Notes: a model not told the origin generated them from the letters alone. Counted from the stretch's first letter, positions 8,189-17,150 are shown. The stretch: DNA of 64,000 nt from Candidatus Microbacterium colombiense (GCA_029203165.1 CP119308.1:3534001-3598000); one strand, 5' to 3'. Made by a program: numbers and translations.

Positions 8189-9730
8189 TCAGTCGTCCAG
8201 CCGATCCAGTTCAGCCGCGATCAGCTCTACGACACTGTCGACCGTCACCGCGGGGCCGTTGCTGAGCTCGCCGATCTTGTCGCGGTCCTTGAGCACCACG
8301 ATCCGGTCGCTGAGGCGCACGACCTCTTCGAGCTCAGACGAGATGAAGACCACTCCCACGCCGTCTCCGGCGAGCTGGCTGACCCGGCGCTGGATGTCGA
8401 GCTTCGCCGCGATGTCGATGCCGCGCGTGGGCTCGTCGAGGATCAGCACGTGCGGCCTGGTCGCCAGCGCACGTGCCAGCAGCAGCTTCTGCTGCGTGCC
8501 CCCGGAGAGATGACCCGCCGGCCTCCCCAGATCAGCGGGGTCCAGGTGGAGAGTCTCGACGTAGGTGTCGGCGAGCGCCGCGATCTCCGAGGGCGACAAC
8601 GGCCTCGTCCATCCGCGCAGCGCCTGCAGGGAGAGCACGATGTTCTCGCGCGCACTGAGGTCGGCGATGATGCCGTCGACCCGTCTGTTCTCGACCGACA
8701 TCGCGATGCGGCTCTTCAGCGCAGCCGACGGGCTCCTCAACTGCACGCGGTCACCGTCGACGCTGAGCTCACCGCTGTCCGCGCGGAGAGACCCGCCCAG
8801 CAGCGAGGCGAGTTCGGTGCGCCCCGAGCCGCGGAGCCCCGCCAGTCCGACGATCTCTCCCCGGTACACGTCGATGTCGGTCGGATCCAGCTCCCCGCGG
8901 CGACCGACGCCCGTCGCCCGAAGCGCAGGTTCTCCATCGGCGGCGTAGTGGTGCGCCTTGCGCTCCGAGCCGAGCGCGCGCAGCGCCTCGAGATCCTTGC
9001 CCAGCATCTGCGAGATGAGGTCCGCCCGCTCGAGCTCGCGCGTGGGAGTCTCGGCGATGAGGCGCCCGCCACGCAGAACCGTCATGCGGTCGCTGATCGC
9101 GAACGCCTGCTCGAGGAAGTGCGAGACGAACAGAATCGCGACGCCGCGGTCACGGAGCCCCCTGATCACGCGCATCAGCAGATCGACCTCTACTCGATCC
9201 AGGCTCGACGTCGGTTCGTCGAGGACGAGGATGCGGGGGTCGTCGACCATCGAGCGGGCGAGTGCGACCAGCTGCTTCTGGGCGGGCGACAGCATCGTCA
9301 TCGGCGTCCGCGGATCCATGTCGTCCAGACCGAGCCGGGAGAGCGCATCCGCGGCATCCGCTCTCGTACGCTTCCAGTCGATGCCGAAGCGTGCGCGGCG
9401 TTCCCGTCCGAGCATGACGTTCTCCGCCACGCTCAGCGTCGGTCCGAGCTGGGTCTCCTGGAAGACCGTCGCGATGCCGGCCGCCCTCGCATCGGCGACG
9501 CCGGAGAACCGACGCTCCTCCCCCGCGACAACGACGGTGCCGGCGACCGGGGTCCGTGTTCCGGTGAGCACGCCGATCAGCGTCGACTTGCCGGCGCCGT
9601 TCTCGCCCATCAGCGCGTGCACCTCGCCGGGGAACAGCCGGAAGTCGATGTCGTCGAGTGCGACGACATCGGAGAACTCGACGCGGATGCCGGTGAGTTC
9701 GACGATCGGGACCGGGGCGCGCGTCGCCAT
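8189..9730 (-). CDS. Second sugar ABC ATPase without adjacent permease
   Basis: A 513-residue RbsA/YtfR-type double ATPase, closely parallel to the protein at 5298 (GEVHALMGENGAGKSTLI, LFVSHFLEQ.FAISDRMTVLR, FISSELEEVVRLSDRIVVLKD). The domain 1 signature reads LSPAQKQ instead of LSxxxQQ; domain 2 keeps LSGGTQQ and ILDEPTRGID. Its start overlaps the stop of the LacI gene upstream (TGATG at 9728-9732). No permease or binding protein of its own follows; after 182 bp comes the ytfQ operon. It may be a duplicate whose partners were lost, an alternative motor for the same permeases, or a shared ATPase for a transporter elsewhere. Confidence 0.8.
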   Translation of the reverse strand: MATRAPVPIVELTGIRVEFSDVVALDDIDFRLFPGEVHALMGENGAGKSTLIGVLTGTRTPVAGTVVVAGEERRFSGVADARAAGIATVFQETQLGPTLSVAENVMLGRERRARFGIDWKRTRADAADALSRLGLDDMDPRTPMTMLSPAQKQLVALARSMVDDPRILVLDEPTSSLDRVEVDLLMRVIRGLRDRGVAILFVSHFLEQAFAISDRMTVLRGGRLIAETPTRELERADLISQMLGKDLEALRALGSERKAHHYAADGEPALRATGVGRRGELDPTDIDVYRGEIVGLAGLRGSGRTELASLLGGSLRADSGELSVDGDRVQLRSPSAALKSRIAMSVENRRVDGIIADLSARENIVLSLQALRGWTRPLSPSEIAALADTYVETLHLDPADLGRPAGHLSGGTQQKLLLARALATRPHVLILDEPTRGIDIAAKLDIQRRVSQLAGDGVGVVFISSELEEVVRLSDRIVVLKDRDKIGELSNGPAVTVDSVVELIAAELDRLDD

Positions 9731-10749
9731 CAGCGCACCTGCCGGGGAGCCGCACTGGAGCCGCGGGCGACGAGCTCGGTCGGGATACGCGTCAGCTGCG
9801 GCAGCTCGCGCTCTTCGAGAGCGGCGCGGAGCATCTCGACGACGGCAGCGCCGAGCGCGGCGAAGTCCTGCCTGACCGTGGTGAGCGGCGGCAGGAAGTG
9901 GCGGGCGAGCGGCACATCGTCGAAGCCGACGACGCTGAGGTCCTTGGGAACCTCGAAACCACGGTCGTGCAATCCGTGGATGAGGCCGATCGCCATGTCG
10001 TCGTTCGCGACGAAGACGGCCGTGTAGTCGGGCAGGCGGGTGAGCCCCTTCGCGAAGTCGTAGGTGAAGTCGGCGGTCCAGTCGCCGACGACGATGGGGC
10101 GCTCCCGGATGCCCCAGGACTTGGCCCTGGTGTGGAACGCACGTTCGCGGGCTCGGGCGTCGAGCCAGTCGAGCGGTCCGGCGATGTGGAGGATGTCACG
10201 ATGCCCGAGAGCGACGAGATGATCCACCACGAGCGAGGTGCCCGCGTGCTGATCGATCGAGACGGTGAGGAAAGTGGGGTCGGCATCCGCCTTGACGACG
10301 AGCATCGGCACGCTCAACGAGATGCGCCGGAGCGCTGCCACCGACGACGAGCGAGGGGCGATCACGCACAGCGCGTCGACGCCCTGGGTGGTGAGGTTGT
10401 CGACCGCGTCCTGCGGCGAGAGAGCCTCCCCCTCGTGCAGGGCGACAGCGGTGACCGAGTATCCCGAGGTGCGTGCGGCCATCTCGACGGCCCGCAGGAT
10501 GCTGGTGGGCCCGAACGAGACCGCGCTCTCGATGATCACGCCGATGCGGTGGGTGCGCTGGGTCGCCAGAGCCCTGGCCACCATGTTCGGGCGGTAGTCG
10601 AGCTCCTCGATCGCCTCGAGCACGCGTCGACGCGTGTCGGGCTTGATGTTCGGGTGACCGTTCAGCACCCGCGACACCGTCATGTGCGAGACACCGGCGC
10701 GATCCGCCACATGGCGGATGCCGGGCTTGTCGGAGCCGAGGCTGGGCAT
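9730..10749 (-). CDS. LacI-family regulator of the furanose transport genes
   Basis: A 339-residue repressor with helix-turn-helix IRHVADRAGVSHMTVSRVLNG, hinge (YRPNMVARALATQ) and sensor domain. The ATG at 10749 is chosen for its GGAGGT ribosome site 4-9 bases upstream; upstream in-frame codons are not protein-like. It is translationally coupled to the orphan ATPase. Its own promoter carries TGTTACCGAGAACA, the motif also found before ytfQ and the GH43 gene, so autoregulation and control of both are inferred. The recognition helix is identical to that of the neighbouring LacI gene at 10817. Confidence 0.85.
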   Translation of the reverse strand: MPSLGSDKPGIRHVADRAGVSHMTVSRVLNGHPNIKPDTRRRVLEAIEELDYRPNMVARALATQRTHRIGVIIESAVSFGPTSILRAVEMAARTSGYSVTAVALHEGEALSPQDAVDNLTTQGVDALCVIAPRSSSVAALRRISLSVPMLVVKADADPTFLTVSIDQHAGTSLVVDHLVALGHRDILHIAGPLDWLDARARERAFHTRAKSWGIRERPIVVGDWTADFTYDFAKGLTRLPDYTAVFVANDDMAIGLIHGLHDRGFEVPKDLSVVGFDDVPLARHFLPPLTTVRQDFAALGAAVVEMLRAALEERELPQLTRIPTELVARGSSAAPRQVR

Positions 10750-10779
10750 GAGCACCTCCGTCGGTCCCGCCTGCAGTGA

Positions 10780-10793
10780 TGTTACCGAGAACA
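10780..10793. promoter_or_regulatory. LacI operator TGTTACCGAGAACA
   Basis: It matches TGTTACCGGTAACA at 12 of 14 positions and lies 31 bp before the LacI start at 10749, so autoregulation of lacI plus the coupled ATPase is likely. Confidence 0.7.
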
Positions 10794-10816
10794 GCCTCAG
10801 GCGTGCAATCGGAGGC

Positions 10817-11860
10817 TCAGACGCGCCGGGGACCCCGGACCCGAGGCGCCGCTGTCGACGCACGGACGCGGAGTTCGGGTTGGATCAGCTCCCGCTCCCC
10901 GGTCTCCTCGCCCTCGATCGCCGCGAGCAGTTCGCCGATGACGACCTCGCCCAGCAGCGCGAAGTGCTGACGTACCGTGGTGAGCGGGGGCTGATAGTGC
11001 CGTGCGTCCGGCACATCGTCGAACCCGACAACGCTCACGTCCTCCGGCACGCGGATGCCGCGCTCCGCCAGGCCGTGCATGAGACCGAGCGCCATCTGAT
11101 CGTTCGAGACGAACACCGCCGTCGCCTCTCCGAGCTCGAGTTCGCGGCCGAAAGCGTAGCCGGAGTCAGAGGACCAGTCACCGATGAGCGGAGGCACGAC
11201 GGATAGCCCCTCTTCTTCGAGCGCCGCGCGCCAGGCCTCGGTACGGGCCTTCGCATCGAACCAGTCAGGTGGTCCTGCGATATGCAGAATCGTGCGATGC
11301 CCGAGCTCGAGCAGATGACGCACGGCCGCCTCCGCCCCGGCCCGTTGGTCGACGGATGCCGTGTGCATCTGCCCGTCGGGCTCCTCCCTCACGACCAGCG
11401 TGGGCACAGCGATCGCCTGCTGGCGCAACAGATCGAGCGAAGAGGCACGCGGCGCGATCACGCACAGAGCATCGACGCCCTGCGTCACGAGCTCTATGAC
11501 ACCGCTGTCGACCCGCCGGTCGTCTGTATCGCCCACCGAGAAACTGCTCACGGCGTAACCGCTCTGCCTGGCGGCATCCTCGATCGCCCGCAGCACACTG
11601 CTCGGTCCGTAGAAGCCGGGGTTGTCGACGATCACGCCGATCCGCATGGCCCGGTTGGTGGCGAGGGCGCGGGCTATCGAGCTGCGAGTGAAGTGCATCT
11701 CGTCGATCGCGGTCATCACCTTGTCCCTGGTGGACGCGCGGATGTTCGGGTGCCCGTTGAGCACACGTGACACCGTCATGTGCGAGACTCCCGCACGAGC
11801 AGCGACGTCGTAGATGCTCGGCTTGCGTGAACCGCCGACAGATGCGGAATCGGTGGTCAT
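10817..11860 (-). CDS. LacI-family regulator, near-twin of the downstream LacI gene
   Basis: A 347-residue repressor with helix-turn-helix IYDVAARAGVSHMTVSRVLNG followed by HPNI, identical at the recognition helix to the regulator at 9730, but with an unusual FTRSSIARAL where most LacI proteins have YRPNxxARxL before the hinge. The sensor domain differs clearly from its neighbour's, so the two probably read the same operators with different effectors. An ATG at 11860 follows a purine-rich GAGGGGGG stretch. The 67 bp gap to the next LacI start allows either an operon or a separate promoter. The likely effector is an arabinose-type sugar or oligosaccharide, unproven. Confidence 0.83.
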   Translation of the reverse strand: MTTDSASVGGSRKPSIYDVAARAGVSHMTVSRVLNGHPNIRASTRDKVMTAIDEMHFTRSSIARALATNRAMRIGVIVDNPGFYGPSSVLRAIEDAARQSGYAVSSFSVGDTDDRRVDSGVIELVTQGVDALCVIAPRASSLDLLRQQAIAVPTLVVREEPDGQMHTASVDQRAGAEAAVRHLLELGHRTILHIAGPPDWFDAKARTEAWRAALEEEGLSVVPPLIGDWSSDSGYAFGRELELGEATAVFVSNDQMALGLMHGLAERGIRVPEDVSVVGFDDVPDARHYQPPLTTVRQHFALLGEVVIGELLAAIEGEETGERELIQPELRVRASTAAPRVRGPRRV

Positions 11861-11968
11861 GGAACCCCCCTCGCACGATGACCGCTAACGGTACAACGAT
11901 AGTGCGCGAGGGGAGTGTCGGCCGGTGCCATCTCTCGAGATGTCCCGAGCGATGCGGCGAGGCGGAAG

Positions 11969-12008
11969 CCTGCCCCTTCCTGCTGTGGGGGCAGCAGGAA
12001 GGGGCAGG
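11969..12008 (-). terminator. Strong hairpin after the GH43 gene
   Basis: A perfect 17 bp stem, CCTGCCCCTTCCTGCTG against its complement, with a six-base loop, 43 bp beyond the GH43 stop codon. There is no T tract, as often in high-GC actinobacteria. It lies in the gap before the LacI gene at 11860. Confidence 0.85.
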
Positions 12009-12051
12009 CGGTGGGAGAGGGCGGTCACCGCAAGGAAGCGGCGACCTCACC

Positions 12052-15000
12052 TCACTCCGTCTCGGTCTCCATCACCGAGCGGCCTCGGCGACGCAGGACC
12101 CAGAATCCGGATCCGAGCGCCAGCAGCACCACACCGAGCCACGCCGCCGTCAGTGACGCACTCGCATCACCTCCGGTGTTCGCGAGGGAGCCGTCGGTAC
12201 CGCCGGTTCCACCGCCGGCAGAGGGACCACCGTCGGTACCGCCACCGGTACCGCCGCCGGTGCTCGCCCTGGTGACCGTGATCGGCAGCCGCGCGAGCTC
12301 CGTCTCACCGTCACGCAACACGATGTGGTGCGCTCCCGCCGTCATGTCGGCGGGGACCGTCACGGTCGCCTCGATCCGACCGTCCGCCGTCGTCGCGCTC
12401 GCGAGCGCACGGTAGGTGCTCTCGATACCGATCTCGACCTCGGCAGCCGTCACGCCGGTGGCGGTCACGGTGACCGAGCCGCCCGCCGCGACCGTAGAGA
12501 CCGACAGCTGCGCGCTCAATTCGGCGCCGGGGCTGTCGTCGATCGCGGTGAACGCCCAGTTGTCGACCTCGAACAGGTCGGTCCCGGCATCCGTGCCCTC
12601 GGCACCGGCGAAGACGAAGAACACATCGTGCTCGCCCGTCGCCCCCGTGACCTCGGCCTCGACCGTGGTCCACTCTCCGACCGTGCCGCCGACGGGGATC
12701 TCCGCCACGACGGGTCCGTCGACGTCATCCAGACGCACCTGGATGCTACTCCCGGCAACCAGCGGCTTCACCTTCGCAGACACCTTCTGGGCGCCGGAAC
12801 CGAAGTCGACGCCGGAGATGCCGGAGAAGTCCCCGTCATCGACGCCCGAGAGCACCATGTTGCCCGAACCGTTGTGCTCGGGGAACTCGACCGAGGCGGC
12901 ATCCGTCTTGGTCGTGGTGATGCCGAGCTGCCAGGCAAGGGTCTCCGCCTCGAAGGTGCGGTACGGGTCGAAGCTCTCGACCTGCGCGACGCCCGCCTTG
13001 GTTCCGACGATCGGCTTGATCGTGCCGTCCTGGTTGAACTCGAGTTTGTCGATGTGCACCGAGCGGTAGCCCTGCGTGGCACCGGGGGTTCCGAGCGCAG
13101 CTGCCCACGCCGCCCCGCGCGTCTGCGCGTGGTACGTGAAGTAGGTCTCACCCTTGTAGGTGAACATGTCGGAGTGGTTGTTGCCACCGTTGCCCGCTCC
13201 GAAGAACGTGCCCTGGTTCTGGAACGCCACACCCGCGTACTCCGAGGAGCCGAGCTTCATCGGATCATCGGTCATCATGTAGGCGATCGCACCACGCGAC
13301 GGGTACAGCCCCGGCGCCTCGTTGACCTGGAAGTTCGACGAGTACGAGTAGTAGTACTTGCCGTCGCGCTTGAACATGCTCGAGGCCTCGAACATGCCGG
13401 GGGCGTCGATCTCGACCGGGTCGCCGTCGAGGGTGACCATGTCGTCCATCAGCTTCGCGACGCGGGTCGACTTCGGGTTCTGCGGCCCCTGCACGTTCGG
13501 CGAGGTTCCGATCTGCGAGTTGCCGCCGAAGTACAGGTAGCCCTGTCCGTCGTCATCGATGAACACTTCGGGGTCGAAGAGCCACATTCCTGCGGGGAAG
13601 CCGCCTTCGGCGATGTATTCGCGCGAGACCGTGTCGGGGATGATCTTCTTGCCCAGCGGGTCTTCCCACGGGCCGAGCGGCGATCCGCCGACGACGACCG
13701 CCGTGCCGGTTCCGCTGTCGCAGAAGTAGAGATAGACCTTGCCGTCCTTCTCGATCGCAGCCGGAGCCCAGGAGTTGCGGGCCCACGGGGCGGCACCGCC
13801 CTCGCGAGCCACCGGCACCGTGCCATGGTCGACCCAGTTGACCATGTCGGTCGTCGACATCACGTTGAGCCGGGTGATGCCGCCATAGCCGTTCGACTGC
13901 GTCGGCAGGCCGTTCTCATCCTTACTGTTCAGGTCGTACTGCTGGGTGTCATCGGTCGAGTAGACGTAGAGACGACCGTTGTAGACGAGGTGGTGCGGGT
14001 CGGCGCCGAACTTGTGCCCGACGAGCGGGTTGTGGTCCCCGATCGGCTTGGTCTGCACCTTCTCCAGACTCGTGAAAGCGGGTCCCTCCGGCGCATCCGC
14101 GATCTTGACGAGCGAGAGCTCGTCGATCAAGAAGTCCTGCAGTGCGGCAGAACCCCACGGAGTCTCCACGAACAGCCAGCCCGCGGCGACGTGCTTGGCC
14201 TCGGCCGTGAACTCCTGCGAGAACGTGCCCCATTCGCCCTTCGTGAAGGTGTGCCCGTAGTCGGCGCAACCGTTGAAGTTCGTGGGGCAGAACGTGAAGT
14301 TGAACTGCTGGGTGGCGTTGCCCTCGTCGTACTTGAGCTTGCCGGTGAGCCGGTAGGAGGCACCGAGTTCGATCTTGTCCGCGACGCTCGCGAAAGGGCC
14401 TGACTGGGTGTTCTCACGGCCCGCCACCTTCAGCGAGTGAGCTCCGCTCGCCGCATCGTCGCTGAGGCTCAGCGTGCCGCCGCGGGCGTTCGTCCAGCCC
14501 GTCAGGTCGGAGACGAACCGACCGTCCGGAAGCAGGTTGCCCGGCACCGCCGGCGGCTCGGCGACCGCAGGGGCCCCGCCGTCGGTGGTCAGGGAGACGT
14601 CGTCGATCACGAATGACTGCACGTCGGTGTTCCAGGGGGTCTCGACGAACATGATGTCGTAGTCGGCCGTCAGCGGCGTGAAGGTCTTCTCGACGGTGGA
14701 CCACTCGCCTGCCGTCGCCGTCGTGGACCCCACGACGTCACAACGGCTGCGCGTCGAAGTGCACAGCACCACGTTGAAGCTCTGGGTGGCGCGTCCGGCA
14801 TCGAACTTGAGCGAGAGCGAGAGATCGTAGGACTGATCGGTCTTCAGCAGACCGGTCACCGTGGCCGTGGGGCCGGACTGGAAGCTGGAACGATCGCTGA
14901 TCGCGAGAGACTTCGCGCCGGTGCGCGCATCCGTGCTCGCACTCAGCGTCCCGCCCAGGGGCGCGGTCCACCCCGAGAGCCCGCTCTCGAAGGTGCCGTT

Positions 15001-15153
15001 CTCGATGATGTCCGACGGCGCGGCGAATGCCGCCCCCGGCAGCCCGACGGCTGTCACCGATGAGGCGATGAGGGCGGCGACCCCCAGCAACGCAGCGGGG
15101 CGCGATGCGGACCGGCGACGGTGCCGATCGGTGGATCTGAGATGTGATTTCAC
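12052..15153 (-). CDS. Wall-anchored multidomain GH43 arabinofuranosidase
   Basis: A 1033-residue secreted enzyme. A long signal peptide (to about 45, AAFA/APS) is followed by two CBM4/9-like modules (about 48-185 and 195-345, each starting NGTFESGLSGWT or DGRFVSDLTGWT), a GH43 five-blade domain (about 355-690), a CBM6-like module (about 695-855), an Ig-like domain, a Gly/Thr linker and a C-terminal LANTG sorting motif near 990 with a hydrophobic segment and basic tail. Catalytic candidates are Asp in KFGADPHHL, Asp in LFDPEVF and Glu in MFEASSMF. The GTG at 15153 follows AAGGAG. Removal of arabinose from arabinoxylan or arabinan is inferred from family and context; the released sugar would feed the furanose transporter. 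Confidence 0.85.
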   Translation of the reverse strand: MKSHLRSTDRHRRRSASRPAALLGVAALIASSVTAVGLPGAAFAAPSDIIENGTFESGLSGWTAPLGGTLSASTDARTGAKSLAISDRSSFQSGPTATVTGLLKTDQSYDLSLSLKFDAGRATQSFNVVLCTSTRSRCDVVGSTTATAGEWSTVEKTFTPLTADYDIMFVETPWNTDVQSFVIDDVSLTTDGGAPAVAEPPAVPGNLLPDGRFVSDLTGWTNARGGTLSLSDDAASGAHSLKVAGRENTQSGPFASVADKIELGASYRLTGKLKYDEGNATQQFNFTFCPTNFNGCADYGHTFTKGEWGTFSQEFTAEAKHVAAGWLFVETPWGSAALQDFLIDELSLVKIADAPEGPAFTSLEKVQTKPIGDHNPLVGHKFGADPHHLVYNGRLYVYSTDDTQQYDLNSKDENGLPTQSNGYGGITRLNVMSTTDMVNWVDHGTVPVAREGGAAPWARNSWAPAAIEKDGKVYLYFCDSGTGTAVVVGGSPLGPWEDPLGKKIIPDTVSREYIAEGGFPAGMWLFDPEVFIDDDGQGYLYFGGNSQIGTSPNVQGPQNPKSTRVAKLMDDMVTLDGDPVEIDAPGMFEASSMFKRDGKYYYSYSSNFQVNEAPGLYPSRGAIAYMMTDDPMKLGSSEYAGVAFQNQGTFFGAGNGGNNHSDMFTYKGETYFTYHAQTRGAAWAAALGTPGATQGYRSVHIDKLEFNQDGTIKPIVGTKAGVAQVESFDPYRTFEAETLAWQLGITTTKTDAASVEFPEHNGSGNMVLSGVDDGDFSGISGVDFGSGAQKVSAKVKPLVAGSSIQVRLDDVDGPVVAEIPVGGTVGEWTTVEAEVTGATGEHDVFFVFAGAEGTDAGTDLFEVDNWAFTAIDDSPGAELSAQLSVSTVAAGGSVTVTATGVTAAEVEIGIESTYRALASATTADGRIEATVTVPADMTAGAHHIVLRDGETELARLPITVTRASTGGGTGGGTDGGPSAGGGTGGTDGSLANTGGDASASLTAAWLGVVLLALGSGFWVLRRRGRSVMETETE

Positions 15154-15400
15154 TGCTGTTCTCCTTGTGGATCGATTCGCTCGAAGGCGCGCGGGCGCGC
15201 ACCGATGGCGGCCTTTCCCTCGCGGGAGGAGGCCGTCGAGGGGTGCCCTCAGGCGAAGGTGGGAAGCGACCGAGAGATCCCGTCGCGGTGGATCGCCGCG
15301 GGGCGGCTCCGGTCCCCTTATGGGGTCGATGGGAGTGCGCGCAGGTGGGTCACGCCGCGTGATGTCCGCGGCGAGGGATGCCTCCACCGTGCGGGTGCGC

Positions 15401-15505
15401 TCAGCGTGCCTGTCGAGGATGCCGCTGCTGGTATCCGCGTACCGGACGACGGCTTACGGCACGGTCACCGTGCCGACGGAGATGGACTCCGGTGATGCTC
15501 TTCAT
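15401..15505 (-). CDS. Possible 34-residue Arg-rich leader peptide
   Basis: An ATG at 15505 is preceded by AAGGAGGAG at ideal spacing and lies 88 bp downstream of the perfect operator, where a first gene would be expected. The product is basic, with ten Arg in 34 residues, and has no signal peptide or known domain. It may be a translated leader controlling the GH43 mRNA, the remnant of a deleted gene, or chance coding in high-GC DNA. Confidence 0.3.
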   Translation of the reverse strand: MKSITGVHLRRHGDRAVSRRPVRGYQQRHPRQAR

Positions 15506-15592
15506 GCACTCTCCTCCTTGAGATACCGGAGCCTCACGCAGCGCGGGTCCGGGCGGCCCGGGCGGGCCGTGTGATGATCACTGCTCACATGA

Positions 15593-15606
15593 TGTTACCG
15601 GTAACA
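15593..15606. promoter_or_regulatory. Perfect LacI operator TGTTACCGGTAACA
   Basis: A 14 bp perfect palindrome, the best copy of the motif shared with ytfQ and the LacI gene at 9730. It lies upstream of the leader ORF and GH43 gene and links the enzyme to the furanose transport regulon. Confidence 0.85.
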
Positions 15607-15795
15607 GATTTCAGAAAGCAAGGATGCGGCGCAACGGACTCCTCGATGGGCGGGTGAAGACTCCGCGGACCGAGTCAGCCACGTCAAGCGACCCCGTGCA
15701 TCCGAAGGCGTCTCGAGATGCCGCATCCGCCCCGTGAAGGTGACACATCGCGCCCCTTCTCGACCTGAAGGTGTCGCGGGGTGCCCCATCGTTCG

Positions 15796-15839
15796 CCGCG
15801 AGGCGACGTTATGCGACCACCCCGAGGTGGGCCTCGCGG
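15796..15839 (-). terminator. Terminator of the alditol oxidase operon
   Basis: CCGCGAGGC (15796-15804) pairs with GCCTCGCGG (15831-15839), with an inner CCACC/GGTGG stem, directly after the alditol oxidase stop codon. Confidence 0.7.
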
Positions 15840-15840
15840 C

Positions 15841-17097
15841 CTACAGCCCCAACCGCTCCAGGTAGGGGTTCACGAACCGACGCTCGGGGTCGTACGTGGC
15901 CGCGAGCGCGGCGAAGTCGTCGAAGCGCGGGTAGCGCGAGCGCACCTCGGCACCGTCGAGCGTGAACACCTTGCCCCAGTGCGGGCGCGCGGTCTCGGGC
16001 AGTGCGGCCTCGATCGTGGGGAGCAGCGCCCGGACCGCCTCTTGCTCGGGCTTCCAGGTGAAGTGGATGCCGACGGCATCGGTGCCGTACGACGAGCTCA
16101 GCCACAGGTCGTCCGCGCGCACGGTGCGGATCTCGTTGACGAGCAGCAGCGGTGCGATCTGGCCGGCCAGCATCCGCACCGCCTGGATCGCCGCGACGGC
16201 ATCCGCGCGCGGCACGAGGTACTCGCTCTGCAGCTCGGCGCCAGCCGACGGCGTGTACTCCAGCTTGAAGTGGGTGAGGCGCTCGAACCACGGCCCCGCG
16301 ACCCCGAGCTGCTCGGTGCAGGCGATGGGGTCGACGCCGAGGATCGGATGCCGCTTCGCCGCCGCCGGCTCCGCGCCCAGACGCTCGAACAGAGACTCCC
16401 GCGCGGCCTCGCGCGCCTCGGGCTGACGTTGCTTGACCCAGATCTGGTCCACGAAGTCGGTGCGCTCCCAGGTCGAGAAAAGGCTGACGCTGGTGCCGAT
16501 CGACGTGACCTCGTCGAAGTCTGCGAGCACGGCATCCCAGCTGGGGTGCTCGAACACGAACTGCGAGACCAGGTACGTCGGTTCCACGTCGAGCGTGACA
16601 TCGAGCACCACGCCGAGCGCGCCGAGGCTCACGACGGCGCCGTCGAAGTCGTCGTCGCCCCGACGCAGCGTGCGGATCTCACCGGACGCCGTGAAGATCG
16701 TGAGCGCGCGGACAGCGCTCGCCAGTGACCCGATCGCGTCTCCCGAGCCGTGGGTTCCGGTGGCCACTGCTCCGGCGATCGAGATGTGCGGCAGCGAGGC
16801 GAGGTTCGCGAGCGCGAGCCCCTCGGCCTCCAGCAGCGGCGCGATGTCGCCGTAGCGCAGGGCGCCCGAGACGCGCACGGCATCACGCTGCCCGTTCACC
16901 TCGAACACCGCGGGCAGGCGGTCCAGCGCGATCAGCGTGCCATCGGTGTCGGCGATGTCGTTGAAGCAGTGGCGCGATCCGAGCACGCGCACCGGGCCGC
17001 CCTGCGCCAGGAGCGCGCGCACCTCCTCCACCGATGTCGGATGCGCGAGCGTCGCTGCTCGATACGTGAGGTTGCCCGCCCAGTTGCGTTCATTCAT
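15841..17097 (-). CDS. aldO: FAD-dependent alditol oxidase (xylitol oxidase type)
   Basis: A 418-residue cytoplasmic flavoprotein of the VAO family, oxidising the terminal C1 hydroxyl of sugar alcohols to aldoses with oxygen. It strongly recalls the Streptomyces AldO enzyme: NWAGNLTY at the N terminus, the VLGSRHCFN loop holding the His that carries covalent FAD (near 45), SLPHISIAGAVATGTHGSG near 105, TPSAGAELQSEYL near 255 and RPHWGKVFT near 370. The ATG at 17097 follows AAGGAG at good spacing. It is the last gene of the operon that starts with the MalE-like protein, so the alditol may come from, or lead to, the same plant pentoses. Arabinitol or xylitol is the likely substrate, inferred. 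Confidence 0.9.
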   Translation of the reverse strand: MNERNWAGNLTYRAATLAHPTSVEEVRALLAQGGPVRVLGSRHCFNDIADTDGTLIALDRLPAVFEVNGQRDAVRVSGALRYGDIAPLLEAEGLALANLASLPHISIAGAVATGTHGSGDAIGSLASAVRALTIFTASGEIRTLRRGDDDFDGAVVSLGALGVVLDVTLDVEPTYLVSQFVFEHPSWDAVLADFDEVTSIGTSVSLFSTWERTDFVDQIWVKQRQPEAREAARESLFERLGAEPAAAKRHPILGVDPIACTEQLGVAGPWFERLTHFKLEYTPSAGAELQSEYLVPRADAVAAIQAVRMLAGQIAPLLLVNEIRTVRADDLWLSSSYGTDAVGIHFTWKPEQEAVRALLPTIEAALPETARPHWGKVFTLDGAEVRSRYPRFDDFAALAATYDPERRFVNPYLERLGL

Positions 17098-17150
17098 GTC
17101 GAGACTCCTTCTCCACCCGCCGTGGTCCTGTCGCAGTCTATGCGCGGCTC

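Larger units (their letters stand above)
15154..15840. other. 687 bp intergenic region upstream of the GH43 gene
   Basis: It holds a perfect LacI operator at 15593-15606, a possible 34-codon leader ORF at 15401-15505 and the terminator of the alditol oxidase gene at 15796-15839. The 247 bp between the leader ORF stop and the GH43 start show no protein-like frame and no clear RNA fold by eye. The operator is 440 bp from the GH43 start, unusually far. Confidence 0.7.

Noticed and set aside
11884..11897. Possible operator GCTAACGGTACAAC upstream of the LacI gene at 10817
   Set aside because: Only about 9 of 14 positions match TGTTACCGGTAACA and the centre is shifted. Too weak to list as a site.
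12325..14403. Long open frame (692 codons) on the plus strand opposite the GH43 gene
   Set aside because: It is a high-GC shadow: Arg/Asp/Val-rich composition without domains, exactly opposite a clear GH43 coding sequence. The same applies to long frames at 5919-8069, 8045-10027 and 31220-33643.
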